Source: Micrococcales bacterium (GTDB lineage: Bacteria; Actinomycetota; Actinomycetes; Actinomycetales; Microbacteriaceae). From it: a DNA stretch of 35,033 bases. Location: positions 1 through 35,033 of the forward strand of contig CANKLZ010000007.1 of NCBI GenBank assembly GCA_947483795.1. Reading direction: 5' to 3'. The position numbers and the translations under genes are program-made. The notes beneath the pieces were generated by a model. That model made no database searches and was not told the origin of the DNA. It saw only the letters and a list, made by a program, of their open reading frames with translations. Positions within the stretch are counted from its first letter, which is position 1. Each line of letters starts with the position of its first letter. Shown here piece by piece: positions 15,635 through 28,017 of this stretch.

Positions 15635-17136
15635 CAGTTACCCTCCAACTTAGGTGCGAAGTCCATCATGCGCTTACCCCAAATACCTTCAAGGATTCCT
15701 TCTAGTGCTGCTCCTACTTCATACAACGCTGCATCTTTGTGAGCTGGTGCTAGGAACTGAATACCAACTGGAAGTTGATCTTCATCAGCTAGACCAATAG
15801 GAACAGAGATACCAGGAATACCTGCAAGGTTTGCTGGAATGGTTGCAATGTCATTTAGATACATCGCCAAAGGATCAGCAACCTTCTCACCAAACTTGAA
15901 TGCTGTGGTTGGAGCAGTTGGTGAAACAAGAACATCAGCATTTGCAAAAGCTGCATCAAAGTCTCTTTGAATAAGAGTTCTTACCTTCAGAGCTGCACCG
16001 TAGAACTTGTCGAATGAACCAGCAGATAAAGCGTAGGTTCCAAGAATGATTCTTCTCTTAACCTCAGGACCAAATCCAGCTTCGCGTGTAGCAGCCATAA
16101 CACGTTCAATTGTTGGGTTACCTTCAGGGGTAACTCTCATACCAAAACGAACTGAGTCAAACTTTGCTAGGTTGCTTGATGCTTCTGCAGGAAGGATTAG
16201 ATAGTAAGCATCAATTGCATATTCAAATGAAGGGCAATCAACTTCAACAATCTCGGCCCCTGCATCCGTGATGAGTTTTAGCGCTTCAGCAAACCTGTTT
16301 TGCACACCCTGTTGGAAACCAGCACCAGACAGTTGCTTGATCACACCAACCTTCTTGCCCTTTAAAGATCCAGATTTTGCTGCCTCAACCATTGAACCTA
16401 GAGAGTCCTTGAGTGAGGTGCTATCTCTCGGGTCATAGCCACCGATTACATCTTGAAGTAAAGCAGCGTCAAGAACACTTCTAGCTACAGGTCCAATTTG
16501 ATCAAGAGATGAAGCAAGAGCAATCAAACCGTATCTTGATACAGCACCGTAGGTTGGCTTGATACCAACAGTTCCAGTGACTGCGCCAGGGAATCTAATC
16601 GATCCACCGGTATCTGATCCAATTGCCAAAGGTGATTGAAAAGAAGAAACAACAGAAGATGAGCCACCACCTGAACCACCAGGGATTCTTGTTAGGTCCC
16701 ATGGGTTCTTGCTTGGTCCATATGCTGAGAACTCTGTTGAAGAGCCCATAGCAAATTCATCAAGGTTGGTCTTTCCAAGTATTGGCATCATCTCTTGACG
16801 AAGCCTGGTAACAACAGTTGCATCGTAAGGTGCTATCCAGCCCTCAAGAATCTTTGAACCTGCTGTGGTCGGAGCATCGGTTGTGGTCAGGTTATCTTTG
16901 ACTGCAATTGGCACACCAGCTAAAGCAGGTAGTGATTCTCCTGATGCTCTTCTCCGGTCTACTTCTTTAGCTACTGCAAGAGCGTTCTCTGTTGTTAGGT
17001 GCAGGAATGAGTGAACGGCATCGCCAACCTTTGAGATTTGGTCGATATGGGCTTGGGTAATCTCAACTGAGCTAACCTCACCCTTGGCTAGCATTTCGAC
17101 TAGCTCAGATGCGTTTTTTCTAATAAGTTCAGACAT
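15634..17136 (-). CDS. gatA: Asp/Glu-tRNA amidotransferase subunit A
   Basis: The 500-residue glutaminase subunit of GatCAB. The amidase-signature Ser-cisSer-Lys triad is visible: the lysine in GVPIAVKDN (near 81), and the two serines in GGSGGGSSS and [10 protein letters not shown] (near 156 and 180). Ammonia released from glutamine is channelled to GatB. The ATG follows gatC by five bases, with GAGGAG formed by the last gatC codons. Length is typical for the family. Confidence 0.97.
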   Translation of the reverse strand: MSELIRKNASELVEMLAKGEVSSVEITQAHIDQISKVGDAVHSFLHLTTENALAVAKEVDRRRASGESLPALAGVPIAVKDNLTTTDAPTTAGSKILEGWIAPYDATVVTRLRQEMMPILGKTNLDEFAMGSSTEFSAYGPSKNPWDLTRIPGGSGGGSSSVVSSFQSPLAIGSDTGGSIRFPGAVTGTVGIKPTYGAVSRYGLIALASSLDQIGPVARSVLDAALLQDVIGGYDPRDSTSLKDSLGSMVEAAKSGSLKGKKVGVIKQLSGAGFQQGVQNRFAEALKLITDAGAEIVEVDCPSFEYAIDAYYLILPAEASSNLAKFDSVRFGMRVTPEGNPTIERVMAATREAGFGPEVKRRIILGTYALSAGSFDKFYGAALKVRTLIQRDFDAAFANADVLVSPTAPTTAFKFGEKVADPLAMYLNDIATIPANLAGIPGISVPIGLADEDQLPVGIQFLAPAHKDAALYEVGAALEGILEGIWGKRMMDFAPKLEGN

Positions 17137-17141
17137 TTGGC

Positions 17142-17438
17142 TTACTCCTCATCCAAGATAGCTGCTACTCGGAAACGACCTTGACCCTGGTCAGGAGCCC
17201 CTGAAAGAGCCTGTTCTTGGCTCAGTGAAGGCTCAATAATGTCTTCTCTGAATACATTTGTCAGCGGGATTGGATGGCTTGTAGAGGGGGTATTTTCATC
17301 TATTGCTGAAGAGATCTTGGCTACAGAATCAAGAATCAAGCCAAGCTGTTCAGTAAAACGAACTACTTCAGACTCGTCGAGCTCTATTCTGGCCAAATTG
17401 GCTAGATGACGCACTAAATGAGGGGTGACATCTGACAT
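17142..17438 (-). CDS. gatC: Asp/Glu-tRNA amidotransferase subunit C
   Basis: A 98-residue GatC that wraps around and stabilises GatA/GatB. The start [20 protein letters not shown] is typical, followed by the helical part and the [12 protein letters not shown] segment. I chose the ATG at 17438, with GAGGA at 17443-17447, over an in-frame TTG four codons upstream at 17450 that would lie over the ribosome site. It is first in gatCAB. TATACT at 17475-17480 (minus) is a possible -10, giving a short leader. Confidence 0.94.
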   Translation of the reverse strand: MSDVTPHLVRHLANLARIELDESEVVRFTEQLGLILDSVAKISSAIDENTPSTSHPIPLTNVFREDIIEPSLSQEQALSGAPDQGQGRFRVAAILDEE

Positions 17439-17572
17439 TGGGTTCCTCAAACTGTTGTATAGGTGGGTTCAATAAGTATATCGGGGCTTACCCTATCCCG
17501 CTGACTCGACTAAACTTACATAGTTGCTTGGTCTGCAAATGGGCTAGGAATTGCTGTTCAGGAGAATAAACA

Positions 17573-18664
17573 ATGGCTGAAGAAGAGAACTTCGACAACG
17601 TTATGCGCGGTTACGACCGCAAAGAATTCGACACTGTCATGCGCGGATACGACCGTGAACAGGTCGATAAGACTATTGATGAAATGCGTCTCGAGATTGA
17701 GCACCAGGCAACTTACAACGAAAAAGCCGCTTCAGAGATTGCGATTCTCAAAGCCGAAGTTGACAATTTAAAGGTTCAGCTAAAGACCGGTGGACCTAAC
17801 GGTTATGCCGCTCTTGGAGCTCAGTTCGAGCAAACTTTGCGCCTAGCTGAAGAGCAGGCTAAAAAGATGATTGCCGATGCTGCCCAGGATGCACTTCGAG
17901 TGCGTGAAGAAGCCAAAGGTGAAGTAGATTCCCTGAAAAGAGTCGCTAAGGACAAAGCTGACCGAGTCGTCCAAGAAGCAGAAATCAGGATGGAAGAAGC
18001 TCGTCTAGAAGCTGTTCGTCGTCACGGTGAAATGTTGAACGCCGCGGCTGCAAGCCTGAGCGAAGCACAAGAGAAAACTCAGACTGCTGAACGTGAAGCT
18101 GCTGCAATCAAATCTGATGGCGAAAGATATGCTGCTGAGCTTCGTTCTCAGGTACACCGCGAAACTGAAGAAGCTCGCGCCTTAGCAACAGAACTTAGCC
18201 AGCGCACGGCTCAGGCAAGAGTTGACCTTGACGCAGAACTAAAAGCTAAGAGAGATCAAGCAGAGCAAGAAGCACTTCGCATCTATCAAACCGCAGTTGG
18301 ACAAGCTCAGGCAATTACTGAAGAAGCTAACCGCTCCCTCGCCGAGTCATCTGCAAGAGCATCTGAGATGCTAGCCGAAGCTGAGCGTATTTCAAGAGAG
18401 GCTCGTAACTTCAGAGACGAAACTCTACAAGACTCACAAAAGCGTTCAACTGACTTGATCAACCAATCTCGTCGTCGTGCAGAAATCTTGAGTCGCAAAG
18501 CTTTGGGTTACGCAGAGAATGCAGTTAAGGATTCTCGCGAACGCCTAAACAGGCTTTCTGAGGAGCGCCAAGAGGTTTCTGACTTCTTAGATTCAATGAG
18601 CAAGTTGATGTCAACCGAAAGCATGGTTGCTGTTGATGAGTCAGAAATTGACGAAGGAAGGTAG
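17573..18664 (+). CDS. DivIVA-family coiled-coil polarity protein
   Basis: A 363-residue protein, almost wholly helical and charged. The N-terminus carries the DivIVA-type motif twice in tandem: NVMRGYDRKEFD then TVMRGYDREQVD, encoded by a 36-base duplication. After that, Ala/Glu/Arg-rich coiled coil runs to about residue 345, without membrane segments. It resembles the actinobacterial DivIVA/Scy/FilP-type scaffold group that organises polar growth and division; which member is uncertain. The ATG has AGGAG upstream. It is divergent from gatC, with TAAACT at 17511-17516 as a possible -10. Its TAG abuts the ligA stop with no gap. A paralogue lies at 25852. Confidence 0.82.
   Translation: MAEEENFDNVMRGYDRKEFDTVMRGYDREQVDKTIDEMRLEIEHQATYNEKAASEIAILKAEVDNLKVQLKTGGPNGYAALGAQFEQTLRLAEEQAKKMIADAAQDALRVREEAKGEVDSLKRVAKDKADRVVQEAEIRMEEARLEAVRRHGEMLNAAAASLSEAQEKTQTAEREAAAIKSDGERYAAELRSQVHRETEEARALATELSQRTAQARVDLDAELKAKRDQAEQEALRIYQTAVGQAQAITEEANRSLAESSARASEMLAEAERISREARNFRDETLQDSQKRSTDLINQSRRRAEILSRKALGYAENAVKDSRERLNRLSEERQEVSDFLDSMSKLMSTESMVAVDESEIDEGR
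17597..17668 (+). repeat. 36-base tandem duplication of the DivIVA motif
   Basis: Two 12-codon units in phase, with MRGYDR in each (its ATG codons at 17603 and 17639). The units are identical over most of the central bases. Confidence 0.85.
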
Positions 18665-20788
<2,124 letters not shown>

Positions 20789-21937
20789 CTAAACATCCCC
20801 ATCGAGGCTTGAGCCGATACTCGCCGAGGCTGTTGAAAAAGAGTCCACGGCTGAAACTGTGTGATCAATAGTGGTTTGAGCCAAAACTCTAGTGCCTAGG
20901 TAAATTACTGCGGTTTGACCAGGAGCAACACCGTAAATAGGTTCATCGCATCTGATTACCATCGCTCCATCAACCACTGCCACCTGACAGGCTACCTGTT
21001 CACCGTGAGCCCTTACTTGAACATGGGCTGCAAAGAACTCTTCGGGGTTCTCTTGAGCCTTGCCACACCAGGTGAACTTGTTTCCTACCAGCTCAACTAC
21101 CGCTAGTGCTTGCTGAGGTCCAACGACTACCTTGTTGGTGTTCACATCAACTGCGAGCACGTATCTAGGCTTGCCATCTGCTGCAGGTTTACCTAGTTGG
21201 AGACCTTTACGCTGGCCAACTGTAAAGCCATGAGCACCTTTGTGCTCGCCCAGGACTGTGCCCTGCATATCAACGATTTCACCGGTGGTGTTTCCAAGAC
21301 GATCAGCTAGCCAATCTTGAGTATCCCCTTCAGGAATAAAGCAGATGTCATATGAGTCTGGCTTGGCTGCTACCGATAGTCCACGTTCAGCAGCTTCTGC
21401 ACGAATCAAATCTTTGCTTGCAGTGTGTCCTAAAGGAAACATTGAATGATTTAGTTGCTCGGCAGTTAAGACACCAAGAACATAGCTCTGGTCTTTAGCT
21501 AGTGCCATGGATCTGTGTAACTCTAGATTGCCTTCATCATCGGTCAAAATACTTGCATAGTGACCAGTGCAGACAGCATCAAAGCCAAGTGCTAAACCTT
21601 TTTCTAGCAGAGCTGCGAACTTGATTCTCTCATTACATCTCATGCAAGGGTTAGGTGTTCTGCCAGCTTGATATTCATTGATGAAGTCATCAACTACCTC
21701 AAGCTTGAATCTCTCACTGAAGTCCCAGACGTAATAAGGGATGCCAATGACATTGGCTGCTCTTTGAGCATCCATGCTGTCTTCAATTGTGCAGCAACCC
21801 CTAGAACCTGTTCTTAGAGTGCCTGGCATTCTCGATAGCGCTAGGTGTACACCGACAACTTCATGCCCTGCTTCAACAGCTCTAGCAGCAGCGACAGCGC
21901 TATCGACGCCACCACTCATTGCTGCTAATACCTTCAT
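20789..21937 (-). CDS. mnmA: tRNA 2-thiouridylase MnmA
   Basis: A 382-residue enzyme that thiolates U34 of tRNA-Lys/Glu/Gln. The PP-loop [10 protein letters not shown] adenylates the tRNA base. The catalytic cysteine pair is in NPCMRCN and in YDICFIPEG. The C-terminal ~25 residues (Ser/Ala-rich [15 protein letters not shown]) extend past the usual end. The ATG has AGGGGAG nine bases upstream. It sits 14 bases after the cysteine desulfurase gene, its likely sulfur donor. Confidence 0.96.
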   Translation of the reverse strand: MKVLAAMSGGVDSAVAAARAVEAGHEVVGVHLALSRMPGTLRTGSRGCCTIEDSMDAQRAANVIGIPYYVWDFSERFKLEVVDDFINEYQAGRTPNPCMRCNERIKFAALLEKGLALGFDAVCTGHYASILTDDEGNLELHRSMALAKDQSYVLGVLTAEQLNHSMFPLGHTASKDLIRAEAAERGLSVAAKPDSYDICFIPEGDTQDWLADRLGNTTGEIVDMQGTVLGEHKGAHGFTVGQRKGLQLGKPAADGKPRYVLAVDVNTNKVVVGPQQALAVVELVGNKFTWCGKAQENPEEFFAAHVQVRAHGEQVACQVAVVDGAMVIRCDEPIYGVAPGQTAVIYLGTRVLAQTTIDHTVSAVDSFSTASASIGSSLDGDV

Positions 21938-21951
21938 GCTCTTATTCTCCC

Positions 21952-23121
21952 CTAAGTAGTCAAACCAGCACGAAGGGCACCATCAAGAGCTTTAGGAAGT
22001 GCAGACAAGAATGCATCAACATCTGCCTCAGTGCTTTGTTTCCCAAGTGTCATTCGGATGCAACCGTTGGCTTCTCTTTCGGTTCTACCCATAGCTAGAA
22101 GCACATGAGATGGTCCATTCACCCCAGCTTGGCAAGCTGAACCCACAGATACACAAACACCCTGTTGGTCTAATAGGAAAAGTAAAGAATCACCTGAACA
22201 ACCATCAAAGGTGAAGTGCGCGTTATGTGGCATTCTTGGCGACTTGGCTGCAGTGTGATGAGCAAGAGGGGTTATGTTTTTAACTCCTTGAACTAATTTG
22301 TCTCTAAGCGCTTCCAGCCTGAGGTGTTCCTCAGCTAATTCAGAAACCGCTAACTCCGCTGCCACTGCAAAAGCTTTAGCAACAGGAGCGTTCATGGTGC
22401 CAGATCGCATACCTCGTTCTTGGCCACCACCGTGAATGATTGAAACTAGCTTGGTAGATCTAGAAACTATTAGTGCTCCTGCTCCAACTGGTCCACCAAT
22501 CTTATGAGCGGAAACACTCATTGCAGAAAGTCCAGAGCTTGAAAAACTTATCGGGATATGTCCAAAGGTTGCTATCGAATCAGAGTGCACTGGGATTCCA
22601 CAGGGCTTAGTCATAGCGGTCACTCTATTGATGTCCGTGATAACACCGGTTTCATTATTAGCCCACATCAGATTCACGAAGGCTACATTTTCGTGATGTT
22701 CCTGAAGATAGTCCTCTAGAAAATCAAGATCAATGACACCATCTCGGTCAACTGGTAGCCACAGGATTTCTGCTCCATCATGTTTTTCGAGCCACTCCAT
22801 AGGATCAAGTGATGCGTGATGTTCGGTAGCTGCAGAGATGATTACTTTGCGCTTGGAATCCTCGCCTACTCTTTGCCAGAACAAGCCCTTGATTGCTAGG
22901 TTGACACTTTCTGTGCCACCAGCAGTGAAAATAACTTCACTTCTATTACAGTCAACAGATTTAGCTAGCGACTCTCTAGCTTCTTCAAGCGCTTGGCGCA
23001 CAAGTTGCCCTGAGCTATGAACCGAGGATGGGTTACCCAGAGTTTGTAAGTGCTCAACGTAGCAATCAAACACTTCTTTACGAAGTGGTGTGGTGGCCGC
23101 GTAATCAAGATACACAGACAT
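21952..23121 (-). CDS. Cysteine desulfurase (NifS/IscS family)
   Basis: A 389-residue PLP enzyme releasing persulfide sulfur from cysteine. The start [11 protein letters not shown] is the family signature, the PLP lysine is in [14 protein letters not shown], and the catalytic cysteine is in [10 protein letters not shown]. Immediately upstream of mnmA, it most likely supplies sulfur for tRNA thiolation; it could also serve Fe-S assembly. The ATG follows the previous stop by two bases with no strong ribosome site, so it is probably translationally coupled. Subfamily (IscS or a dedicated MnmA partner) is not resolved. Confidence 0.95.
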   Translation of the reverse strand: MSVYLDYAATTPLRKEVFDCYVEHLQTLGNPSSVHSSGQLVRQALEEARESLAKSVDCNRSEVIFTAGGTESVNLAIKGLFWQRVGEDSKRKVIISAATEHHASLDPMEWLEKHDGAEILWLPVDRDGVIDLDFLEDYLQEHHENVAFVNLMWANNETGVITDINRVTAMTKPCGIPVHSDSIATFGHIPISFSSSGLSAMSVSAHKIGGPVGAGALIVSRSTKLVSIIHGGGQERGMRSGTMNAPVAKAFAVAAELAVSELAEEHLRLEALRDKLVQGVKNITPLAHHTAAKSPRMPHNAHFTFDGCSGDSLLFLLDQQGVCVSVGSACQAGVNGPSHVLLAMGRTEREANGCIRMTLGKQSTEADVDAFLSALPKALDGALRAGLTT

Positions 23122-23123
23122 CT

Positions 23124-24053
23124 TTAGAACATCTTCATCGCAAGTAGTTTTCGAGCCTCGGTAACTGCAGGATGAGACTTACCAACAACTGTGAAAAGTT
23201 CTATAAACAAAGATGAAAGAGCTTTTCTTTCCTCAGGATTACCTTTATCGAACCAGCTCAAAAGAAGTGCAAAGGCTTCTTCTGATTGGCCTACGGCTAG
23301 ATGGAAATCGGCTTTACGCATTGCCTCTGAAACTGAAGCAGGATCAACTTGAAGTTCTTTTTCAATGTCTCCGTTGAAGGTGCGCTCTACCAGCTTCACT
23401 TGAGCTAACCGCTCAGCAAGTAGTTCATTACCTGGATTCTGTTTAAGCTCTTCTTCGTAAATCTTTACTGCTGCACCAAAGTCACCCTTATCCATGGCAT
23501 CAAGAGCAGCTTGCTCAGATGCCGATAACTGGGGCTCAACTTCAGCTTTAGCTTCCCCATCAACTTCAAGAGTTCCGTTGAGTCCTTGAGAAGAAGCCAC
23601 TTCAACCAACTTGCCTACGAAGTCAGCTAAAGATGCTTCAAGTTGATCTCCTTGGAACAGAGGTCTTGGTTCACCTTCAAGAATCACAGCTACGGTGGCG
23701 GGTATCTGCACTCCGAAAGCTTCAGCTAGTTTGGCATTGGCTTGGATGTCTACCTTAGCTAATAGAAACTTGCCTTCTGAGGAAAGGGCTAACTTCTCGA
23801 GCTTGGAATTCAATGCCAGGCTATCGGCACTATCTTGAGCATAGAAGCTGACAACTACCGGAACTATTGAAGATAGTTCGATGACTGGCTTTAGATTTGC
23901 CTCGTTTAGTTCAATTAAAAGAGCTGGAACTTTGACTCTTTTTCCTTGATCGACTTGAACTGTACTGGTGCTAGCTAGCTTTTCTTTGACCACCTTGTTA
24001 GCTAAAGCAGAGAGGTCAACTCCCCCTCGCATAGCTGAATTCATGTCACTCAA
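23124..24053 (-). CDS. CnoX/YbbN-like thioredoxin-fold TPR protein
   Basis: A 309-residue soluble protein. The thioredoxin fold (about 55-160) has VVVSFYAQDSADSLAL where thioredoxins carry CxxC, so the redox site is missing, and a VQIPATVAVI cis-proline segment. TPR-like helices follow (about 185-309), including ALDAMDKGDFGAAVKIYEEELKQNPGNELL. This is the layout of the co-chaperones YbbN/CnoX. The TTG start at 24053 overlaps the previous stop; an ATG three codons in (24044) is an alternative. It is co-transcribed with the desulfurase, but no functional link is established. Confidence 0.8.
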   Translation of the reverse strand: MSDMNSAMRGGVDLSALANKVVKEKLASTSTVQVDQGKRVKVPALLIELNEANLKPVIELSSIVPVVVSFYAQDSADSLALNSKLEKLALSSEGKFLLAKVDIQANAKLAEAFGVQIPATVAVILEGEPRPLFQGDQLEASLADFVGKLVEVASSQGLNGTLEVDGEAKAEVEPQLSASEQAALDAMDKGDFGAAVKIYEEELKQNPGNELLAERLAQVKLVERTFNGDIEKELQVDPASVSEAMRKADFHLAVGQSEEAFALLLSWFDKGNPEERKALSSLFIELFTVVGKSHPAVTEARKLLAMKMF

Positions 24054-25777
24054 TTGATTGACCTAACACTCAGTAGACCTTGAGATGCACCCACAAGTCT
24101 TATCTTTTCGGCAGCTCCTGCTACTGGAACATAAAAGAGAAGCATGTTGCTATAGACAATCTTGAGCCCAGTTGCACTACCTGGTGCATTGAGCAGTAAC
24201 TTCTGATCTAGTTGAGTAACCGAAACAGCAGCGCCTCGAACCTTCGGCCTAATGATGGAAGTGTCGTCCATGGTAACTGCAACTAGTCCACCAGATTCAA
24301 CTGTCAGCATTCCAAGGATGTTTGGATTTCCCAATGCATGTTGGAACTGAATGGTTGCGCTTACTTTCTCCACATCAGCTTTCTGTTGAATCTGGGATTC
24401 AGATAGAGATGCGTAAAACTCATCTGAGGTTAGATCGAACTCTGGAGCATACTTACCTTCGAGGCCTCGGTTGAGGGTATTGCCATATTTGAACGGCAGG
24501 CTCTTCAGTGGCGTGACCAGGAATGAGGTGTCTGCCTCAACCGCAAGGGCACCGGTAGCTTGAGCTGCCACTTTAGGGAATTTGGCGGCGGGCAAAAGAT
24601 CAATCAAATACCAGAGTTTGTAGTTGTCTCTAGGTGTTTCTTGCTGCAGGACAAGCATTTGTGGAGCGCTAGTTTCTTCTTCATCTTTAGTGACCACCAT
24701 GATGGTTCTCGGTTGCCAACCAAGTGCTGGATCTGGTAACTCCATCGGAAGAGCCACTGTTATTGGGTTAGCAGTAATGACTGGAAGTTTAGGAATCTTC
24801 TTGCTCTTTGATTGAAGTAGATATTGCACTCTTCTAATTTGTAGTGCTGGCCCAGCGACTCTCGTGACCAGTGCTTTTTCATCCCTAGTGTTATCTGCGT
24901 CTTTCACTGTTGAGGCAACAGCGCTAACGATTCTCTGTAGTTGAGATTCAGCGACCACCACATTGACTGAGTCATACTTAGGTTTGGTTTCTTCAGTTGT
25001 AGGTGCAGGTGCAGAACAGCCTGCAAGAAGTGCGAGAGATACGATTCCGACCGGTGCTGCCATAAATCTTCTTCGGTTCGATTTTCCAACCGCTCTTCTG
25101 CCACGCACAGGAACTTCAGGTCGGATCTTTCTTCGATACTTCGGCCCCGAAGGTGACTTAGGAATCCTTCTTCTAGGGCCACGAAGTTTTCTAATGTGTC
25201 TGAAGGCGATAAAGTTCATCAGAATTGCAGCTACCAATAGTCCTAATCCGCCATAAATTAGCACCATTGGCCAATCGACCAGAGGCTTGGCATCCCAAAT
25301 AACTGAAATCCGGTCAGGCGCACGGCTAAAGCCGTTACTTGCCAAAAGAACCCCGGTGTCATCGAACATGCTGACAACATTCAATAGCTTGTTCTTTACT
25401 GTCAACTGACTGCGCCACATGTCGCTTCCAGCAGGATCTGAGTCCAGTCCACCCGAGGTCACAGCCGTTATGTCAGGTTCGAAGGTTTCAGCCTTGAGAT
25501 TTAGCCGAACATAGTTCGAATCACCTATCCAGTCCTGGATGTCACGTTCACGAGCATCGGCGTAAAAGATCTCATTATTACCGGAGGCTTCAACAGAGAT
25601 CTCGCCCTCAAAAGCGGTCAAAGTGCTATTTGGTATGACAACGTATGAATAAGCCGACTCGACCTGAAAGTCGACTCGATGGCCAGACTCCTGAGCAAAA
25701 GGCCCTTTTATGGCAAAACCAAGTAGAACGCTGACTGCCGAAGCAACTAGGAGCACTGTGGCTATAACAAAACGCAT
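24050..25777 (-). CDS. Large membrane protein with internal lipobox, unknown
   Basis: A 575-residue protein. A TM helix or signal (1-24) leads to an extracytoplasmic domain (25-165), then TM2 (about 170-192) and a strongly basic linker (193-238) with SNRRRFMAA. A third hydrophobic stretch ends in LALLAGC with Cys254, exactly like a lipoprotein (possibly Tat) signal, and a 320-residue domain follows. The layout looks like a two-TM protein fused in frame to a lipoprotein. Alternatively the second part is made separately from an internal ATG (residue 239). The ATG has GAAAGGAG upstream. I recognise no family. It overlaps the TPR gene's start. Confidence 0.6.
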   Translation of the reverse strand: MRFVIATVLLVASAVSVLLGFAIKGPFAQESGHRVDFQVESAYSYVVIPNSTLTAFEGEISVEASGNNEIFYADARERDIQDWIGDSNYVRLNLKAETFEPDITAVTSGGLDSDPAGSDMWRSQLTVKNKLLNVVSMFDDTGVLLASNGFSRAPDRISVIWDAKPLVDWPMVLIYGGLGLLVAAILMNFIAFRHIRKLRGPRRRIPKSPSGPKYRRKIRPEVPVRGRRAVGKSNRRRFMAAPVGIVSLALLAGCSAPAPTTEETKPKYDSVNVVVAESQLQRIVSAVASTVKDADNTRDEKALVTRVAGPALQIRRVQYLLQSKSKKIPKLPVITANPITVALPMELPDPALGWQPRTIMVVTKDEEETSAPQMLVLQQETPRDNYKLWYLIDLLPAAKFPKVAAQATGALAVEADTSFLVTPLKSLPFKYGNTLNRGLEGKYAPEFDLTSDEFYASLSESQIQQKADVEKVSATIQFQHALGNPNILGMLTVESGGLVAVTMDDTSIIRPKVRGAAVSVTQLDQKLLLNAPGSATGLKIVYSNMLLFYVPVAGAAEKIRLVGASQGLLSVRSIN

Positions 25778-25851
25778 AATGCTCCTTTCAGGCTAAACTT
25801 GGGGTTATTGACGACCCCGTCTATTCTACCTAAGCCCTCTGGAGAGCACCC

Positions 25852-26940
25852 TTGGCAGCCGATGAGACCGATTTCCCGCTAGTTATGCGAGGTTATGACC
25901 GTGGCCTGGTTGATGACTCGATAAGAGATTTTCGTAAAGAGCTTATAAATCTAACCAATCTGAACTCTCAGTTAGCCTCTGAGCTAAGAGAAGCGCAGAA
26001 TCGCCTGATTGAACTAGAAAACGATGCTGCTGAGGCTAAAAGTCCTAGCTATGCGGGTGTTGGCGCTAAAGCCGCTCAGATTCTCAGTACTGCTGAAGAA
26101 CTTGCTCTGCGACTAGTTGTTGACGCTGAAGCGGAACGTGAAGGAATTCTCTCTACCGTAAGTGCTGAAGTTGAACAGCAAAAGGCTGATGGTCAGGAAT
26201 ACTACGAAGAATTGGTCGCCGAAGCCCAACGTCGTTCAGAGCGAATCATCAATGCGGCTAAAGCTGACTATGACGAAACATTAGCCAAGGCAACCATTGA
26301 AGCAGAGCGCATCATTGAAGAGGCCACCCGAGAAGCTGGAGCAATCCGCGGTGCCATCTCCACAGAGGTGGCCAGAATGAGAGCAAGCTCAAAGCGAGAG
26401 ATCGAAGTCAAAGAATCTGCCTCAGCCAGAGAACTGGCTGAAAGAAGGCTTATCCTGGAGCGACAGCTAACTCAACCTCTGGATGAAACCCTGAAGAGCG
26501 CTCTGCTAAGTGAACAGGAAAGAATCGATCTTGACCTTGAGCTAACCGCCAGAAGAGCAGAAGCTGAACTTAGCTACCAAAAGAAATACCAGGAAGCTGT
26601 TGCTCAAACACAGAAGTACCTCGATGATGCCAACGCTCAGATTTCAACTGCCCTTACCAGACTTGCTGCTGCCCGCCTCGAAGCTGAAACACTTGAGGCA
26701 GCTGCGAAGTCAGTCAACAAGGCAACCATTGAAGATGCTCGAAACAGGTCAGAGCAAATAATTGTTGCCGCCGAAAATGAAGCTAGAGCAATTCTTTCAG
26801 CAGCACAAACTAAAGTGATCCAAAGATTACGCGTTCTGGAATCGGCTGAACGCAAGCTAACTCATGAACGCGACAGCATCATGGTTTATCTAGACAATCT
26901 AAAACAGGTTATTGATCAGGTAAGTAAAGACATTAACTAA
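25852..26940 (+). CDS. DivIVA-family coiled-coil protein
   Basis: A 362-residue protein, a paralogue of the protein at 17573. It has one N-terminal motif, FPLVMRGYDRGLVDDSI, then a long Ala/Glu/Arg coiled coil (about 25-350) with no TM segment. The TTG start is supported by GGAGAG at 25841-25846 with a short spacer; no ATG lies nearby in frame. A possible -10, TATTCT, is at 25822-25827, divergent from the membrane-protein gene. The AI-2E-family permease follows 15 bases later, presumably co-transcribed. A cytoskeletal polarity or division role is inferred from family only. Confidence 0.8.
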   Translation: MAADETDFPLVMRGYDRGLVDDSIRDFRKELINLTNLNSQLASELREAQNRLIELENDAAEAKSPSYAGVGAKAAQILSTAEELALRLVVDAEAEREGILSTVSAEVEQQKADGQEYYEELVAEAQRRSERIINAAKADYDETLAKATIEAERIIEEATREAGAIRGAISTEVARMRASSKREIEVKESASARELAERRLILERQLTQPLDETLKSALLSEQERIDLDLELTARRAEAELSYQKKYQEAVAQTQKYLDDANAQISTALTRLAAARLEAETLEAAAKSVNKATIEDARNRSEQIIVAAENEARAILSAAQTKVIQRLRVLESAERKLTHERDSIMVYLDNLKQVIDQVSKDIN

Positions 26941-26955
26941 AGCGAAGGAGCGGGG

Positions 26956-28017
26956 ATGCCAGAGTCAAACAATAGAAGAATCACCCATGCCTATCAAATA
27001 GGTTTCTTAGGTGGATTAGGTGTGCTTACCGCTATCGCTCTAGGTAGCGCAGTGATTTCCCTGGCGGGCATCATTACTTCCATCATCACAGCGTTGTTTA
27101 TCACACTAGGACTAGAGCCTCTAATCCAGTTACTGCAGAAAAGAGTTAAACGCCGTGGCCTAGCTATTGGAATAGTGGTCATTGGGCTAGTAGCTGTGTT
27201 TAGTGCAGTTATCTTTGCCATCCTTCCTACATTGATTTCTCAGGCCAGCACTTTCACCACAAACCTGCCAGATCTGATCAAAGAGTTTGTGAAACTACCT
27301 TGGGTTGAGAGCTTGGACAGCAGACTGGGTGGAAGCATTAGTTCAGCGCTAAACACAGCTGGAGAGTTCTTAGTTGATAGCAAGAACTGGCCAAATCTCC
27401 TAGGTGGTGTTGTCCAGGTAGGAATATCGATATTAAATGCAGGTATAGCATTTCTAACCGTGAGCATTCTGACCCTGTACTTTATGAGTGCCCTGCCAAG
27501 CATCAAGCGAGTTGGTGTTTCACTAGTTGCAAAGTCCCAACGTAAAAGAGTTGAAGGTCTAGTCGATCAGGTTATTGGTTCTGTAGGTCGTTACGTAATG
27601 GGACAGGTTGTAGTGGCTACCATCAACACTTCCATCTTGTTCACAGTGCTACTAATTGCAGGTGTTGAGTTTGCAGTAGTCCTAGCCTTCGTAAACTTCC
27701 TCCTTGTCCTAGTCCCAATTATCGGATCTTTCACTGGTGCATCAATTGTGATTTTGGTAGCAGCCGCCACGATGCCTTCTGAGACCACTATCGGTGTTGC
27801 AATAGCACTATTGGTATACATCCAGATTGAGGCATACCTTGTTGCACCGAACATCATGAAGAAGGCAGTAAACGTTCCAACTGCTTTGATTGTGGTCTCA
27901 GCACTGGCAGGTGGTGCTTTAGCTGGAATTCTAGGAGCACTGTTAGCCATTCCGACCGCAGCAACAATTCTTCTCATACTTCGTGAAGTATGGGTTCCTA
28001 GACAAGATAAACGCTAG
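26956..28017 (+). CDS. AI-2E-family transporter / permease
   Basis: A 353-residue integral membrane protein of the AI-2E transporter family (PF01594). It begins with a glycine-rich TM pair (IGFLGGLGVLTAIALGSAVI), has a central loop of about 90 residues, and ends with a hydrophobic block containing LVLVPIIGSFTGA, AIALLVYIQIEAYLVAP and ALAGILGALLAIPTAA. These proteins were named for autoinducer-2 export, but many are sodium/proton antiporters or of unknown substrate. The ATG has GAAGGAG upstream. Its TAG overlaps the convergent hydrolase stop within the palindrome CTAG. Confidence 0.88.
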   Translation: MPESNNRRITHAYQIGFLGGLGVLTAIALGSAVISLAGIITSIITALFITLGLEPLIQLLQKRVKRRGLAIGIVVIGLVAVFSAVIFAILPTLISQASTFTTNLPDLIKEFVKLPWVESLDSRLGGSISSALNTAGEFLVDSKNWPNLLGGVVQVGISILNAGIAFLTVSILTLYFMSALPSIKRVGVSLVAKSQRKRVEGLVDQVIGSVGRYVMGQVVVATINTSILFTVLLIAGVEFAVVLAFVNFLLVLVPIIGSFTGASIVILVAAATMPSETTIGVAIALLVYIQIEAYLVAPNIMKKAVNVPTALIVVSALAGGALAGILGALLAIPTAATILLILREVWVPRQDKR

